Shown: piece after piece, positions 40,630 through 50,019 of the stretch | Position numbering within the stretch: position 1 is the first letter of the stretch | Layout: each line of letters opens with the position of its first letter | NCBI RefSeq assembly: GCF_030694375.1 | Contig: NZ_JAUXYL010000017.1 | Location: 31,386 to 95,385, forward strand | Length of the DNA stretch: 64,000 bases | Source of the DNA: Algoriphagus sp. | GTDB taxonomy: Bacteria > Bacteroidota > Bacteroidia > Cytophagales > Cyclobacteriaceae | Reading direction: 5' to 3' | The notes under the pieces: generated by a model | What the model was told of the DNA's origin: nothing | The model's input: the letters and a program-made list of their open reading frames with translations, nothing else | Database searches by the model: none | Made by a program: the position numbers and the translations under genes

Positions 40630-43461
40630 TCAGCGTTTGAGTTCGGCCTTCAGGAATCTTCCGGTATGACTTTTCGAATGTGCGGCAACCTCTTCGGGAG
40701 TTCCTTGGACTACAATTGAGCCGCCCTTATTTCCGCCCTCAGGCCCGAGATCTATCACCCGATCTGCTACTTTGATCACATCGAGGTTATGCTCAATGAT
40801 CAGCACAGTATTTCCTTTCTCCACCAGCTTTTGCAAAACACCCATCAACAAATCGATGTCCTGGAAATGCAAACCTGTCGTCGGTTCATCCAGAATGTAG
40901 AAGGTTTTTCCTGTGTCTTTTTTCGAAAGTTCAGTGGCCAACTTTACGCGCTGCGCCTCACCACCAGAAAGGGTCGTGGCATGCTGACCTAGCGTGATGT
41001 AACCCAAGCCTACTTCGCTAAGAGTTTTGATCTTACGAAGAATTTTAGGTTGGAATTCAAAAAAATCAACCCCTTGCTCTACTGTCATGTCCAAGACATC
41101 GGAAATAGACTTTCCTTTGAAGCGAACTTCCAGTGTCTCCCGGTTGTACCGCTTGCCTTTGCAGGTTTCGCAGGGGATGTGTACATCCGGCAGGAAGTCC
41201 ATTTCGATCAGCTTCATTCCCGCGCCTTCGCAATCCTCACATCTTCCGCCTTTGACATTGAATGAAAAACGTCCCGGTTTGTAGCCCCGGATTTTTGATT
41301 CCGGCAGCTCAGTAAACAATGTGCGGATATCCGAAAAACCCCCGGTATACGTCGCTGGATTTGATCTGGGAGTCCGTCCGATGGGCGATTGGTCGACTTC
41401 GATGACTTTGTCCAATTCCTTGAGTCCCTCGATGCTTTTGAATGGCATGGGTTCCTTTTTGGAATTGTAAAACTCCCGGTTCAAAATCGGATAAAGCGTC
41501 TCATGAATCAGCGTACTTTTCCCACTTCCCGACACCCCTGTCACCAGAATTAAAGTACCCAAAGGCAGCTCTAAAGTCACATTTTTCAGGTTATTTCCAG
41601 TAGCCCCCCTCAAAATCAAACTTATTCCTTTTCCTTTTCTCCGCTCTTTTGGAATGGGGAGCCCAAGCTTTCCACTCAGGTATCTGGAGGTCACAGATCC
41701 ATTGTTGAAGATTTCACTCGGATGACCTGCCGCTACGACATGCCCTCCATGACGTCCTGCTCCGGGGCCCATATCGAGGACATAATCCGAGGCCAACATC
41801 ATGTCCTTGTCATGCTCGACCACCAAAACAGAATTGCCCAAATCCCGAAGGCTTTGAAGGGCCTTGATGAGTTTTTCATTATCCCGCTGATGGAGACCGA
41901 TACTGGGTTCGTCCAGAATGTAGAGCACACCTACCAGTTGGGTTCCAATCTGAGTTGCGAGCCTGATCCGTTGCGCTTCTCCACCTGACAGGGTCCGCAA
42001 GGGACGATTGAGCGAAAGGTAATCCAAACCAATATCCAGCAAAAAGCCGATTCGCTTACGGATTTCCTTCAAGACTTCTGCACCGATGATGTTTTGCTTG
42101 TCACTGATGCGGCTTTCCAATCCTTCAAACCATTCAGACAATCCGCGGATATCCATTACCGCCAACTCCCCGATGTGCTTTTCGTCGATCTTGAAGTGCA
42201 GGGCTTCTTTTTTAAGACGATAGCCTTCACAGTCAGGACAGGTTTTTGTCACTGTGAATTCGGATACCCAATCCTGGATTTTGTCGGAGCTGCCTTCCTG
42301 ATATTTCTGAAGAAAATTGACAATCCCTTCAAAAGTTGTATTCCATTTGGTCCCGGGATATTTGACCGAATCGACTGCCACCTCCACTTTGTCGCCAAAA
42401 AGCAACACCTCCACCACATGATCCGGGAGATCCTTAATCGGTGAACTCATGCTGCACTTGTAGTGCTTGAGTATGGCTTCAATTTTCTTGAAAATCCAGA
42501 TGTCGCGGTATTCACCCAAGGGCGCAATTCCCCCTCGGGTAATGCTGAGGCCTGGATCAGGAATAATGCTCTCCCGGGTGATTTCTTCGATTACCCCTAA
42601 GCCATTGCATGTAGGACAAGCTCCGTAGGGGGAGTTGAAGGAAAATGCATTGGGTGCCGGTTCATCGTAGGAAAGGCCTGTCTCCGGATCCATCAGATAC
42701 TTGGAGAAATGATGAATCTCTCCGTTTTCCTCACGAATCATGAGGATACCTTTGCCATGCTGTAATCCTGATTTTAGCGATTGAGTGATTCGGAACCGAT
42801 CTGATTCATCCGCCACGATCCGGTCGATGACAATCTCGATGTCGTGTATTTTGTAGCGATCCACCTGCATTTTGGGTACGATGTCCAGGACTACTCCGTC
42901 GACACGTACTTTGGAGAAACCCATTTTTCGGATTTGCTCAAAAAGCTCCCGGTAATGGCCTTTTCTTCCTTTGACTACAGGGGCTAGGATGTAGAGCTTT
43001 TTGCCAAGAAACTTGGTGAACAGCTGCTCAATGATCTGATCCTCCGTCTGTCGAATCATGGGTTTTCCAGTCAGGTAAGAGAAGGCCTCCCCTGCCCGAG
43101 CATAGAGTAAACGCATGAAATCATAGATTTCAGTAACCGTTCCGACGGTTGATCTTGGATTTTTAGAAGTAGTCTTTTGCTCGATCGCAATCACGGGCGA
43201 AAGGCCGTTGATTTTATCCACATCCGGGCGCTCCATTCCTCCCAAAAAAGATCTGGCATAAGCCGAGAAGCTCTCCATATAGCGTCGCTGCCCCTCAGCA
43301 TAGATGGTATCGAAAGCCAGAGAGCTCTTTCCGCTACCACTCAGCCCGGTGATCACCACTAGTTTGTTGCGTGGGATCTTGACGTCGAGGTTTTTGAGGT
43401 TATGCTCTCGGGCTCCAAAAATTTCAATATATTCTTCCTGTGAAGCAGGGGATTGACTCAT
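40630..43461 (-). CDS. uvrA: Excinuclease ABC subunit A
   Basis: 943 residues, the family size. Damage-recognition subunit of nucleotide excision repair, working with UvrB in the cytoplasm. Two ABC ATPase halves: Walker [13 protein letters not shown] (39-50) and [17 protein letters not shown]; signatures [18 protein letters not shown] and [16 protein letters not shown]; Walker [15 protein letters not shown] and [14 protein letters not shown]. Zinc modules [12 protein letters not shown] and [13 protein letters not shown] with [10 protein letters not shown]. Complete and typical, on the same strand as the kinase operon, with 83 bases between. Confidence 0.98.
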   Translation of the reverse strand: MSQSPASQEEYIEIFGAREHNLKNLDVKIPRNKLVVITGLSGSGKSSLAFDTIYAEGQRRYMESFSAYARSFLGGMERPDVDKINGLSPVIAIEQKTTSKNPRSTVGTVTEIYDFMRLLYARAGEAFSYLTGKPMIRQTEDQIIEQLFTKFLGKKLYILAPVVKGRKGHYRELFEQIRKMGFSKVRVDGVVLDIVPKMQVDRYKIHDIEIVIDRIVADESDRFRITQSLKSGLQHGKGILMIREENGEIHHFSKYLMDPETGLSYDEPAPNAFSFNSPYGACPTCNGLGVIEEITRESIIPDPGLSITRGGIAPLGEYRDIWIFKKIEAILKHYKCSMSSPIKDLPDHVVEVLLFGDKVEVAVDSVKYPGTKWNTTFEGIVNFLQKYQEGSSDKIQDWVSEFTVTKTCPDCEGYRLKKEALHFKIDEKHIGELAVMDIRGLSEWFEGLESRISDKQNIIGAEVLKEIRKRIGFLLDIGLDYLSLNRPLRTLSGGEAQRIRLATQIGTQLVGVLYILDEPSIGLHQRDNEKLIKALQSLRDLGNSVLVVEHDKDMMLASDYVLDMGPGAGRHGGHVVAAGHPSEIFNNGSVTSRYLSGKLGLPIPKERRKGKGISLILRGATGNNLKNVTLELPLGTLILVTGVSGSGKSTLIHETLYPILNREFYNSKKEPMPFKSIEGLKELDKVIEVDQSPIGRTPRSNPATYTGGFSDIRTLFTELPESKIRGYKPGRFSFNVKGGRCEDCEGAGMKLIEMDFLPDVHIPCETCKGKRYNRETLEVRFKGKSISDVLDMTVEQGVDFFEFQPKILRKIKTLSEVGLGYITLGQHATTLSGGEAQRVKLATELSKKDTGKTFYILDEPTTGLHFQDIDLLMGVLQKLVEKGNTVLIIEHNLDVIKVADRVIDLGPEGGNKGGSIVVQGTPEEVAAHSKSHTGRFLKAELKR

Positions 43462-43567
43462 GAAAGTGGGAAATTATTAATCGGCGAAGGTACAATTTTT
43501 TGAGGGGAAGAGCGATGCCCGACCCAAAGATTGTAACCTGAATTGAGGGGTGTTGGTTCTCGACAAT

Positions 43568-44863
43568 TTATAATTCAAATGGCTGGCTAATCGAAGGGCT
43601 TGGCTTGGAAAACCAAACCGGTCCAGTTTCGGTCATGTACACACAATCCTCATGTCTGACACCAAATTCTCCGACGATTGAGATATTAGGCTCGATGCTG
43701 AAGCACATCCCCGGTTCGAGAATTTGAGTATTTCCCTTCACGGCATTGCCCCATTCATGTCCATCCATACCGATACCATGACCTGTTCGGTGTGGCAATC
43801 CGGGTAATTTGTAATCCGGTCCAAACCCTGCATCCGTGATTACCTTTCTGGCGGCGGCATCTACCTCGCCCAAGGTTGCCCCGATTCTTGCGGCTTTGTA
43901 TCCTGCGGCTTGAGCTTCCTTTTCAAGATTCCAGATCTCGAGTTGTCTTGCGGTAGGTGCTGCCCCGAAGACCACCGTGCGGCTGATGTCGGAATTGTAT
44001 CCCTGTACGGTGCATCCACAGTCTACCAAAACCACATCGCCTTTTTTCAGGATTTGCGGCTTAGAGCTTCCGTGCGGAAAAGCTGAGGCTTCCCCAAAAT
44101 TAGCCAGCGCGAAAGCATGCCTTCCGCCCATTTTCTGATGGGCCTGAGCGACCGCAGAAGAAAAATCAGAGGGGCTTCCTCCCTCTTTGAGAAAAGTCAA
44201 CCCAATCGTGATTGCCTCGATGGTTAATTCGGTGGCACGCTGCATCAGTGCGATTTCCGCAGGCGATTTGATAATCCGGCAGGGAATCACCACCGGATCT
44301 GCACTCACAATTTCAAAGCTGGAGGCAACTTTTCTCACCCCGTCTGCAATGAAGAACCGAACCCGCTCCTCCATTCCAATCTTGCCGGAAGTAGCTCCTG
44401 AGTCTAAAATGGCCTTTTTGATTTGCTCGTAAGGACTCTCGTCTTCTTCCCAGGGATAGATTTTGTCTCCGATTTTATTCCCCATCTGTATGATCTCCTC
44501 CAGACGGGCCTCCTCAAATTTCGGACAGATATAGCTCACCTCACCCTTGGCCGGAATGACGGCGACCATCGGACGCTCGCTTTGTCCCCAAGTCATCCCC
44601 GTGAAGTAATTCATAGAAGTACCGGAATCAAGGACCATAGCGCTAAATCCATTTTTGTCCATCAGGTTTTGGGCTTTTGAAACCCGGGCTTTTCGCTCAT
44701 CAAGTGAGATGGGAACAACATCAGCAATTTTTGATGAAAGCAAATCAAGTGAAGATGATTCCAAAATTGGTGTTCCTTTTCGAGTACTTGCCACTACTGC
44801 TCCTGTCAAAATAGAGGCTCCCGCAGTCATTGCGGATACATTGATAAAATTCCTTCTGTTCAT
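43568..44863 (-). CDS. M24-family metallopeptidase (Xaa-Pro peptidase type) with Tat-like signal
   Basis: 431 residues. N-terminus MNRRNFINVSAMTAGASILT is a twin-arginine-like signal, so export is likely. Creatinase N domain, then the pita-bread fold with dimetal ligands: Asp in VVLVDCGCTVQGYNSDISRT, His in PHRTGHGIGMDGHEWG, Glu in CFSIEPNISIVGEFGV and in VRHEDCVYMTE. Removes N-terminal residues from proline peptides or similar; exact substrate not known. Single gene, 106 bases from uvrA. Confidence 0.92.
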   Translation of the reverse strand: MNRRNFINVSAMTAGASILTGAVVASTRKGTPILESSSLDLLSSKIADVVPISLDERKARVSKAQNLMDKNGFSAMVLDSGTSMNYFTGMTWGQSERPMVAVIPAKGEVSYICPKFEEARLEEIIQMGNKIGDKIYPWEEDESPYEQIKKAILDSGATSGKIGMEERVRFFIADGVRKVASSFEIVSADPVVIPCRIIKSPAEIALMQRATELTIEAITIGLTFLKEGGSPSDFSSAVAQAHQKMGGRHAFALANFGEASAFPHGSSKPQILKKGDVVLVDCGCTVQGYNSDISRTVVFGAAPTARQLEIWNLEKEAQAAGYKAARIGATLGEVDAAARKVITDAGFGPDYKLPGLPHRTGHGIGMDGHEWGNAVKGNTQILEPGMCFSIEPNISIVGEFGVRHEDCVYMTETGPVWFSKPSPSISQPFEL

Positions 44864-45007
44864 TTATTAGACTTATTCTTGATGGAATTCCAAGGTAATT
44901 AAATACCGCATTGAAAATGAAAGATCCAATGTGGTAAAGAGACAGAAAGTCATTTTTTCTCCTGTAAAAATTCCGGCAACAAAAACTCAAGCCAAATCAA
45001 ACCGGAG

Positions 45008-45802
45008 TCAATTAGCGCCTTCTATAACTATGGCGGGTGGATTTGATGACGGTGCGATGTCAAAAGGTACGGAGGAAGACTGGGGAATTGGAGCATTTAC
45101 GAAAAGACCCAATCCAAGGCCTGAAATATTTTGAGCACTCCGAATACGGATTGAAACCCTTGGCAAATCTGAGCTTGACCCATCCATTCGTTGCGTTACC
45201 CTAAGCACATCGAAAGCAACCACACCCAGATTAGCTCCTTGGAGATTGCCTGTAAGTGGGGAGTAATTAATAGAAATATCACTGTCATAGACCACTGCAT
45301 AGACCGTTTGTCCAACCAACATTGCCAAGCCTGTAGCCCGCAAGGGGGTGACATTTGGTATTTTGTCCAGTAAAACTTCCCGATCGTCATCCGGAACCGG
45401 GGAACCGAGCCTTGGGCCTGGTGTCAGATAATTCCTAAGTCCGTTTCCGGTTGGCCCGGTACTAACCCATGAATTGGGGATTGTCTTTAAGGCAAACCAG
45501 CCTTCATCACCTACCTGCCCGGTAAAAAGGTCTATTTCTCTGCCAACATTATTTTCAAAAAATCGCAAAGGTTGTCGAAATCCAATGGTAGCCAATTGAT
45601 CATTGACATCATCGGCCGAAAAATTATTCGGAGGATTACCGTTGTCAATACTTTCCTCATCGATCAGAAGGAATACGGCACGGGTGTTAGTAAATCCACT
45701 GTCGTCCCTGTTAGGATCATTGCTTTGCTCACAGGAGAATAATGCGAAAAACAAAACACCGATTAATAAAACACTTGGTTGGGCTACATTTAAAAGTCTC
45801 AT
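45008..45802 (-). CDS. Lipoprotein of unknown function
   Basis: 264 residues from ATG 45802, chosen for the lipoprotein signal MRLLNVAQPSVLLIGVLFFA with LFSCEQ (Cys24). The mature part contains motifs such as TRAVFLLIDEESIDNGNPPN and GLAMLVGQTVYAVVYDSDIS. No known domain recognised. Next to, and 140 bases downstream of, the nitric oxide synthase gene on the same strand, but no clear link. Confidence 0.6.
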   Translation of the reverse strand: MRLLNVAQPSVLLIGVLFFALFSCEQSNDPNRDDSGFTNTRAVFLLIDEESIDNGNPPNNFSADDVNDQLATIGFRQPLRFFENNVGREIDLFTGQVGDEGWFALKTIPNSWVSTGPTGNGLRNYLTPGPRLGSPVPDDDREVLLDKIPNVTPLRATGLAMLVGQTVYAVVYDSDISINYSPLTGNLQGANLGVVAFDVLRVTQRMDGSSSDLPRVSIRIRSAQNISGLGLGLFVNAPIPQSSSVPFDIAPSSNPPAIVIEGAN

Positions 45803-45942
45803 AATAGTTAGAGTTGGTTTTTGAATAGTAATAGACAGCACTAACCCAAACTCGTTCCAGTTTTAAGCCATGGGCTTGTTTAATTTTATTATTAAGACAT
45901 TCCTGCTCTAAAATTCCAGAGTTTCTGGTGTGGAACCGTGTC

Positions 45943-47088
45943 CTAGCCAACTGTAAATGGACAGGTTCGGGATTTAGCATCTGATTCAGGAAATTTTTCC
46001 AGCCAGAGGTTTTGTTGATAAAAGAAATTCGGTTTAATGATCTGGTTATCCCATTCCTGGTGAAATACGCCCATTGTTGATCCAGCTGATGGAGGAACTA
46101 TCCAAGCCCAATCGGCCTGCACCTTCCTGCTTTTACTTTCCTCGATTCTACAAAATTCCAGAAACTGTTCTGATGCTGTGTGATGATCCACCAGTGAAAC
46201 GCCCTTCGCCTGAAATGAATGTAACACTGCCTCCTGGAGTACAAGTAAAGCTTTATCTTTCCAAAGTGACCGTAATTCTTTGGCTTTCAAATTCATCTTC
46301 TCGGCAATTTGAGGCAGTAGATTGTATCGATGCTCATCTGCAAAATTGCGCACGGCAATCTCTGAGAGCATGTACCAGCCATTAAACGGGGAACAGGGAA
46401 ATGAAATTCCTCCAATCTCCAGGCGCATATCCGAAATCAGAGGTACTGCATACCATTGGATGTTCAATTCCTCGAACCAAGAAAACTCAGGATGAGAAAT
46501 GGGAACTCTCAGGACTTTTTCCTCAGGGATTTCGAACCATTTAGGCTCTTGACTTCCCATCTGGATCACCAAAGGAAGTACATCGAAAGCCGTTCGAGGG
46601 GATTTCCATCCTAATGATTGGCAAAAACGGGTAAACTCAATGGAATCAGGATCTCCTAAAATCTGACCATTAGACATTCGGTATCCTGCAAATCGGATCA
46701 CCTGTTTATTCAAGATTCGAGGCCCTTCCGGCCCTTCGGAAGTACCTGGATATATCGAGATGGTAGATCTGATTTTCCCCCCATTGGTGGCGAAGTCCAA
46801 ATGCTCCAATAGGTCCTCAAAAACGGCCTCAATTGAATCTAACTGACGACGATCCCTAATTTTCAGACCTTTCCAAAATAACCTCCCAATGCATCGATTG
46901 CTGTTTCTCCAAGCCAATTTGGCTCCGAATATCAACTCTTCTTCGGTTAAGTGGTAGGTTCCATTCTGATTAATCTCATCATAAACTTGACCGATACGCA
47001 ATTCTACTTCTTCACGATCATTTTCTTTAAAAAATTGACGAAGGAAGGAATCTGCCTCATGAAAGAGGACTGCCTCTGATTGATGCAT
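45943..47088 (-). CDS. nos: Bacterial nitric oxide synthase, oxygenase only
   Basis: 381 residues, the length of the bacterial oxygenase-only form. Makes nitric oxide and citrulline from arginine via N-hydroxy-arginine, needing an external reductase. Proximal haem ligand Cys66 in KLAWRNSNRCIGRLFWKGL, substrate-binding Glu243 in FNGWYMLSEIAVRNF, pterin region IRSTISIYPGT and DHHTASEQFLEF. All key positions for catalysis are present. No fused reductase, and no reductase or pterin gene adjacent. A single-gene unit on the minus strand. Confidence 0.95.
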   Translation of the reverse strand: MHQSEAVLFHEADSFLRQFFKENDREEVELRIGQVYDEINQNGTYHLTEEELIFGAKLAWRNSNRCIGRLFWKGLKIRDRRQLDSIEAVFEDLLEHLDFATNGGKIRSTISIYPGTSEGPEGPRILNKQVIRFAGYRMSNGQILGDPDSIEFTRFCQSLGWKSPRTAFDVLPLVIQMGSQEPKWFEIPEEKVLRVPISHPEFSWFEELNIQWYAVPLISDMRLEIGGISFPCSPFNGWYMLSEIAVRNFADEHRYNLLPQIAEKMNLKAKELRSLWKDKALLVLQEAVLHSFQAKGVSLVDHHTASEQFLEFCRIEESKSRKVQADWAWIVPPSAGSTMGVFHQEWDNQIIKPNFFYQQNLWLEKFPESDAKSRTCPFTVG

Positions 47089-47252
47089 ATCGAAATGAGG
47101 GATTTACTTACAATGGTTTCGATCCGATATTTAAAATGGAGCTACCAAAGAAAATGATTTCGTGGGGTGTTAAATGCTTTGCAAAGCTATTAACAGTAGT
47201 GTTAACATATCAAAAAAGGGTTTGTTCAATCTCCCAAATTTCCCCAGGCGAT

Positions 47253-48197
47253 TTATTTTTCGGGCAACTGGATTTGGTAAACTTTTCCCCGCTTCACATT
47301 GAGATTACGATCTCGCAACCACGGATTGTACAGCTTTAGGTCTTTGTAAGAACTTCCCTGGTCTTTAGCCCATTTTGGAAGATCTTTGATATCCTCATCC
47401 ACACGAATCGTCCTCAACACCGGGGTTTGGTAATAATCACTTTCCCTGAAATGATAACCAAAGGCTCCGGGATTTTCAAAAATTATTTTGAAAGCCAAAA
47501 TGCGAAAAAGGTATCGGCTCGTCTCCTCGTTCAGGTACAATTCATAATAATTGCTGTGTAGCTGCTCCTCTTGTCTTTTACTAAACCCTGATTGTCCCAT
47601 ATTGTAACTGGCTGCCACGGCAGTCCAATCGCCAAATTTGGCATGCGCTTTCTTAAAATACTTGGCGGCTGCCAAGGTAGATTTTTCGAAATGATAGCGT
47701 TCGTCTACATCGTTGGAGATTTCCAGTCCATATTCTTTGCCTGTGCTTTCCAATATTTGCCAAAAACCCCTCGCTCCGGCCGGAGAACCCACATTCATCA
47801 AAGCACTTTCGGCGATCGCCACATATTTGAAATCATCGGGAATTCCGTTTTCCTTTAACATCCGTTCTATTTCGGGTAGGTATTTGGCAGACCTTTTCAG
47901 CAACAAAATCATATTGGATTCCCAATAGGCGTTGACATAGATCTCACGCTCCAATCGCTCAAAAATATCTCCCCTTTCCAATGGTACTTTTTCTCCGGCA
48001 AAATCAAGGTTTTTGGGAATGTCGAAGAGTCGAATCGAGTCACGGGTAATTGTAAAAGCCTGAACTGGATAGGACCGTTCCTCCATTAGGTTTTGATTGT
48101 CCCCTTGAGACTGAGGGGTTTTCAGTACGGCCCAAGTCCCCAAAGCAATCGAGAAGAAAAGAAGGAAATAAATTAAAAAGAGGTGATTTCTGCTCAT
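47253..48197 (-). CDS. Lytic transglycosylase (SLT domain, MltD-like)
   Basis: 314 residues. N-terminal membrane anchor or signal (LFLIYFLLFFSIALGTWAVL), then an SLT goose-lysozyme-type domain: catalytic Glu in FKYVAIAESALMNVGSPAGA, RGFWQILESTGKEYGLEI, and AASYNMGQSGFSK. Cleaves peptidoglycan glycan strands without hydrolysis. Ends GKVYQIQLPEK, a possible start of a LysM-like stretch but no full LysM domain. Position between nos and an ATPase gene. Confidence 0.9.
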   Translation of the reverse strand: MSRNHLFLIYFLLFFSIALGTWAVLKTPQSQGDNQNLMEERSYPVQAFTITRDSIRLFDIPKNLDFAGEKVPLERGDIFERLEREIYVNAYWESNMILLLKRSAKYLPEIERMLKENGIPDDFKYVAIAESALMNVGSPAGARGFWQILESTGKEYGLEISNDVDERYHFEKSTLAAAKYFKKAHAKFGDWTAVAASYNMGQSGFSKRQEEQLHSNYYELYLNEETSRYLFRILAFKIIFENPGAFGYHFRESDYYQTPVLRTIRVDEDIKDLPKWAKDQGSSYKDLKLYNPWLRDRNLNVKRGKVYQIQLPEK

Positions 48198-48322
48198 AAT
48201 TCAAGTTAAACCCAGAATGGAAGTATTCCTAGGCTGTTTTGTAAACGGCAAAAAATTAACTCGAGTGTATAAGAAGGGGTTTTTGAATTTGAAGAATATT
48301 GTTGTTTATAAAAAACAATATC

Positions 48323-49507
48323 ATGGATCGGCTCTTGACAATTTCAGAACGCAAACTTCAAGCAAGCATGCCTGCATTTGTTCGGTACCTAATGGAAAAA
48401 ATCGACTGGAACCAGCGTCTGAATTTGATTTTGGGCCACAGAGGGGTAGGCAAGACCACTCTGATTTTACAAAAATTGAAAACGGTCGTCGCAAAAAAGG
48501 TCTACCTTAGTTTGGATGATTTTTATTTTGAAGAAAACCGCCTAATCCTACTTATTGAAGAGTATTACCAACTTGGATATAGATATTTTTATTTGGATGA
48601 AGCCCATCGACATGCCCATTTGTCAACAGACCTCAAGTCGATATTCGATACCTATGATGATGCCTTTTTTGTAGTCTCAGGATCTTCGATTTTGGAAGTG
48701 AAAAAAGGAAATGCGGACTTGTCCCGAAGAGCTGCAGTTTATCACTTGGCAGGACTTTCGTTTCGAGAGTTTATCAATATTGAAAAAGATCAAGCGCTCT
48801 CTGAAATCTCTTTGGCGTCAATAATAGAAAATCATACACGAGCGAGCGAGGAACTGACCGATCGATTTGAAATTCTCCGGCTTTTCGAGCAATACCTGAA
48901 GTATGGATATTACCCTTTTTCCCGCATGGGAGCCGACTTGTATTATTCCAGATTATTGGAAACTACTCACATGGTTTTGGAGATGGATATCGGCCCTTTT
49001 GAAGAAATTTCCTACAAAACAGTCCGAAGTATGAAAAAACTTCTTAACATCATCAGCGAATCTGTTCCTTTCACTCCAAACATCAGCAAACTGGCCGAGA
49101 AGCTGGAGACTTCAAGAAACACGGTATTGAAGATTTTGGATATGTTGCATCAAGCACAAATACTCAATCTGCTATACCAATCAGTTCATGGAATTTCTTT
49201 TCTCCAAAAACCTGAAAAAATCTATTTGCAAAACCCAAACCTTGCTTTCGCATTAAGCCCTTCCGAACCGAATACGGGAAACCTCCGGGAGACTTTTTTC
49301 CTGAATCAAGTGCAGGTCTCACATCAGGTGACATTGCCGAAATTCGGTGACTTTATGGTAGATGATCAGTTTGTATTCGAGATTGGTGGGCCTAATAAAA
49401 CCGCACAACAAAATCAAGGCATCCCCAATGCCTATTTAGCACTTGATCAGATGAAAATTGGTTCTGGAAATAAAATTCCGCTCTGGTTATTTGGGTTTTT
49501 GTATTAA
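48323..49507 (+). CDS. AAA ATPase of the DUF4143-like ATP-binding group
   Basis: 394 residues from ATG 48323 (MDRLLTISERKLQASMPAFV). P-loop LILGHRGVGKTTLILQKLKT (Gly38-Thr45), Walker B region FYLDEAHRHAHL, SGSSILEVKKGNADLSRRAA (sensor-like), and a C-terminal winged-helix portion (FTPNISKLAEKLETSRNTVL) plus nuclease-like tail (DDQFVFEIGGPNK). This architecture matches the widespread ATPase/DUF4143 proteins, whose cellular job is unknown. Stands alone on the plus strand in a minus-strand region, so possibly acquired. Confidence 0.85.
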   Translation: MDRLLTISERKLQASMPAFVRYLMEKIDWNQRLNLILGHRGVGKTTLILQKLKTVVAKKVYLSLDDFYFEENRLILLIEEYYQLGYRYFYLDEAHRHAHLSTDLKSIFDTYDDAFFVVSGSSILEVKKGNADLSRRAAVYHLAGLSFREFINIEKDQALSEISLASIIENHTRASEELTDRFEILRLFEQYLKYGYYPFSRMGADLYYSRLLETTHMVLEMDIGPFEEISYKTVRSMKKLLNIISESVPFTPNISKLAEKLETSRNTVLKILDMLHQAQILNLLYQSVHGISFLQKPEKIYLQNPNLAFALSPSEPNTGNLRETFFLNQVQVSHQVTLPKFGDFMVDDQFVFEIGGPNKTAQQNQGIPNAYLALDQMKIGSGNKIPLWLFGFLY

Positions 49508-49530
49508 TTGATCAAGAAAAAAATCTAAAC

Positions 49531-50019
49531 TCACTCAAGCTCTATAATCCTGATAATTTCTCGTTTAGTCCTCAAATAGGCCTTTCGGTCTTCAAAAGTT
49601 AAGGGGGGATTACAGATTCTGAGCAATACCTTTCCATCTTCATCACGATTAGCCAAGACAAGGTATTTCTCACCCACCTTGAAACTATCCGAACAAATCG
49701 AAATAGGTCCTTGGTATTTAAAAAGATCCTGTCCCATCTCCTTTTTAAGATCTCCTTTCAGAACATCAATCACTCGAAATTGAGGGTGATATCCTGACCT
49801 CGTTTTATCGAGCTGTTCAAATCCGTATTCTATATATGTTTGAGATCTTGGCTTGGCTTTGTCAATGTCTGCTATGGAAACCACCTCACCATAAAAGATC
49901 ACAGAAGCTATTTCAACTTTTTGCTTCAGGGTCTCAGTAAGCTCCTTAATACACTCACAAGCCCAAGTGCATCCGAGTGAAAGCCCCATCAAAGCAAGTG
50001 TCAACCCAAATTTTCTCAT
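49531..50019 (-). CDS. Secreted CxC protein, possibly NTR/TIMP-like
   Basis: 162 residues. Signal peptide ending at Cys-rich MRKFGLTLALMGLSLGCTWA, with the mature start at ACECIKE: a Cys-x-Cys at the N-terminus, as in netrin-like/TIMP-fold proteins. Followed by VIFYGEVVSIADIDKAKPRS, FRVIDVLKGDLKKEMG and YLVLANRDEDGKVLLRICNP, strands typical of such OB-like folds. Resemblance only; inhibitor activity is not shown. Its ATG overlaps the GH3 stop (ATGA), so it is translationally coupled. Confidence 0.65.
   Translation of the reverse strand: MRKFGLTLALMGLSLGCTWACECIKELTETLKQKVEIASVIFYGEVVSIADIDKAKPRSQTYIEYGFEQLDKTRSGYHPQFRVIDVLKGDLKKEMGQDLFKYQGPISICSDSFKVGEKYLVLANRDEDGKVLLRICNPPLTFEDRKAYLRTKREIIRIIELE

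Noticed and set aside
47136..47339. Plus-strand ORF of 67 residues near the lytic transglycosylase gene
   Set aside because: Overlaps the real minus-strand gene and has no motif or start signal.
48217..48510. Plus-strand ORF overlapping the AAA ATPase gene
   Set aside because: Shadow frame of the ATPase gene, without motif.
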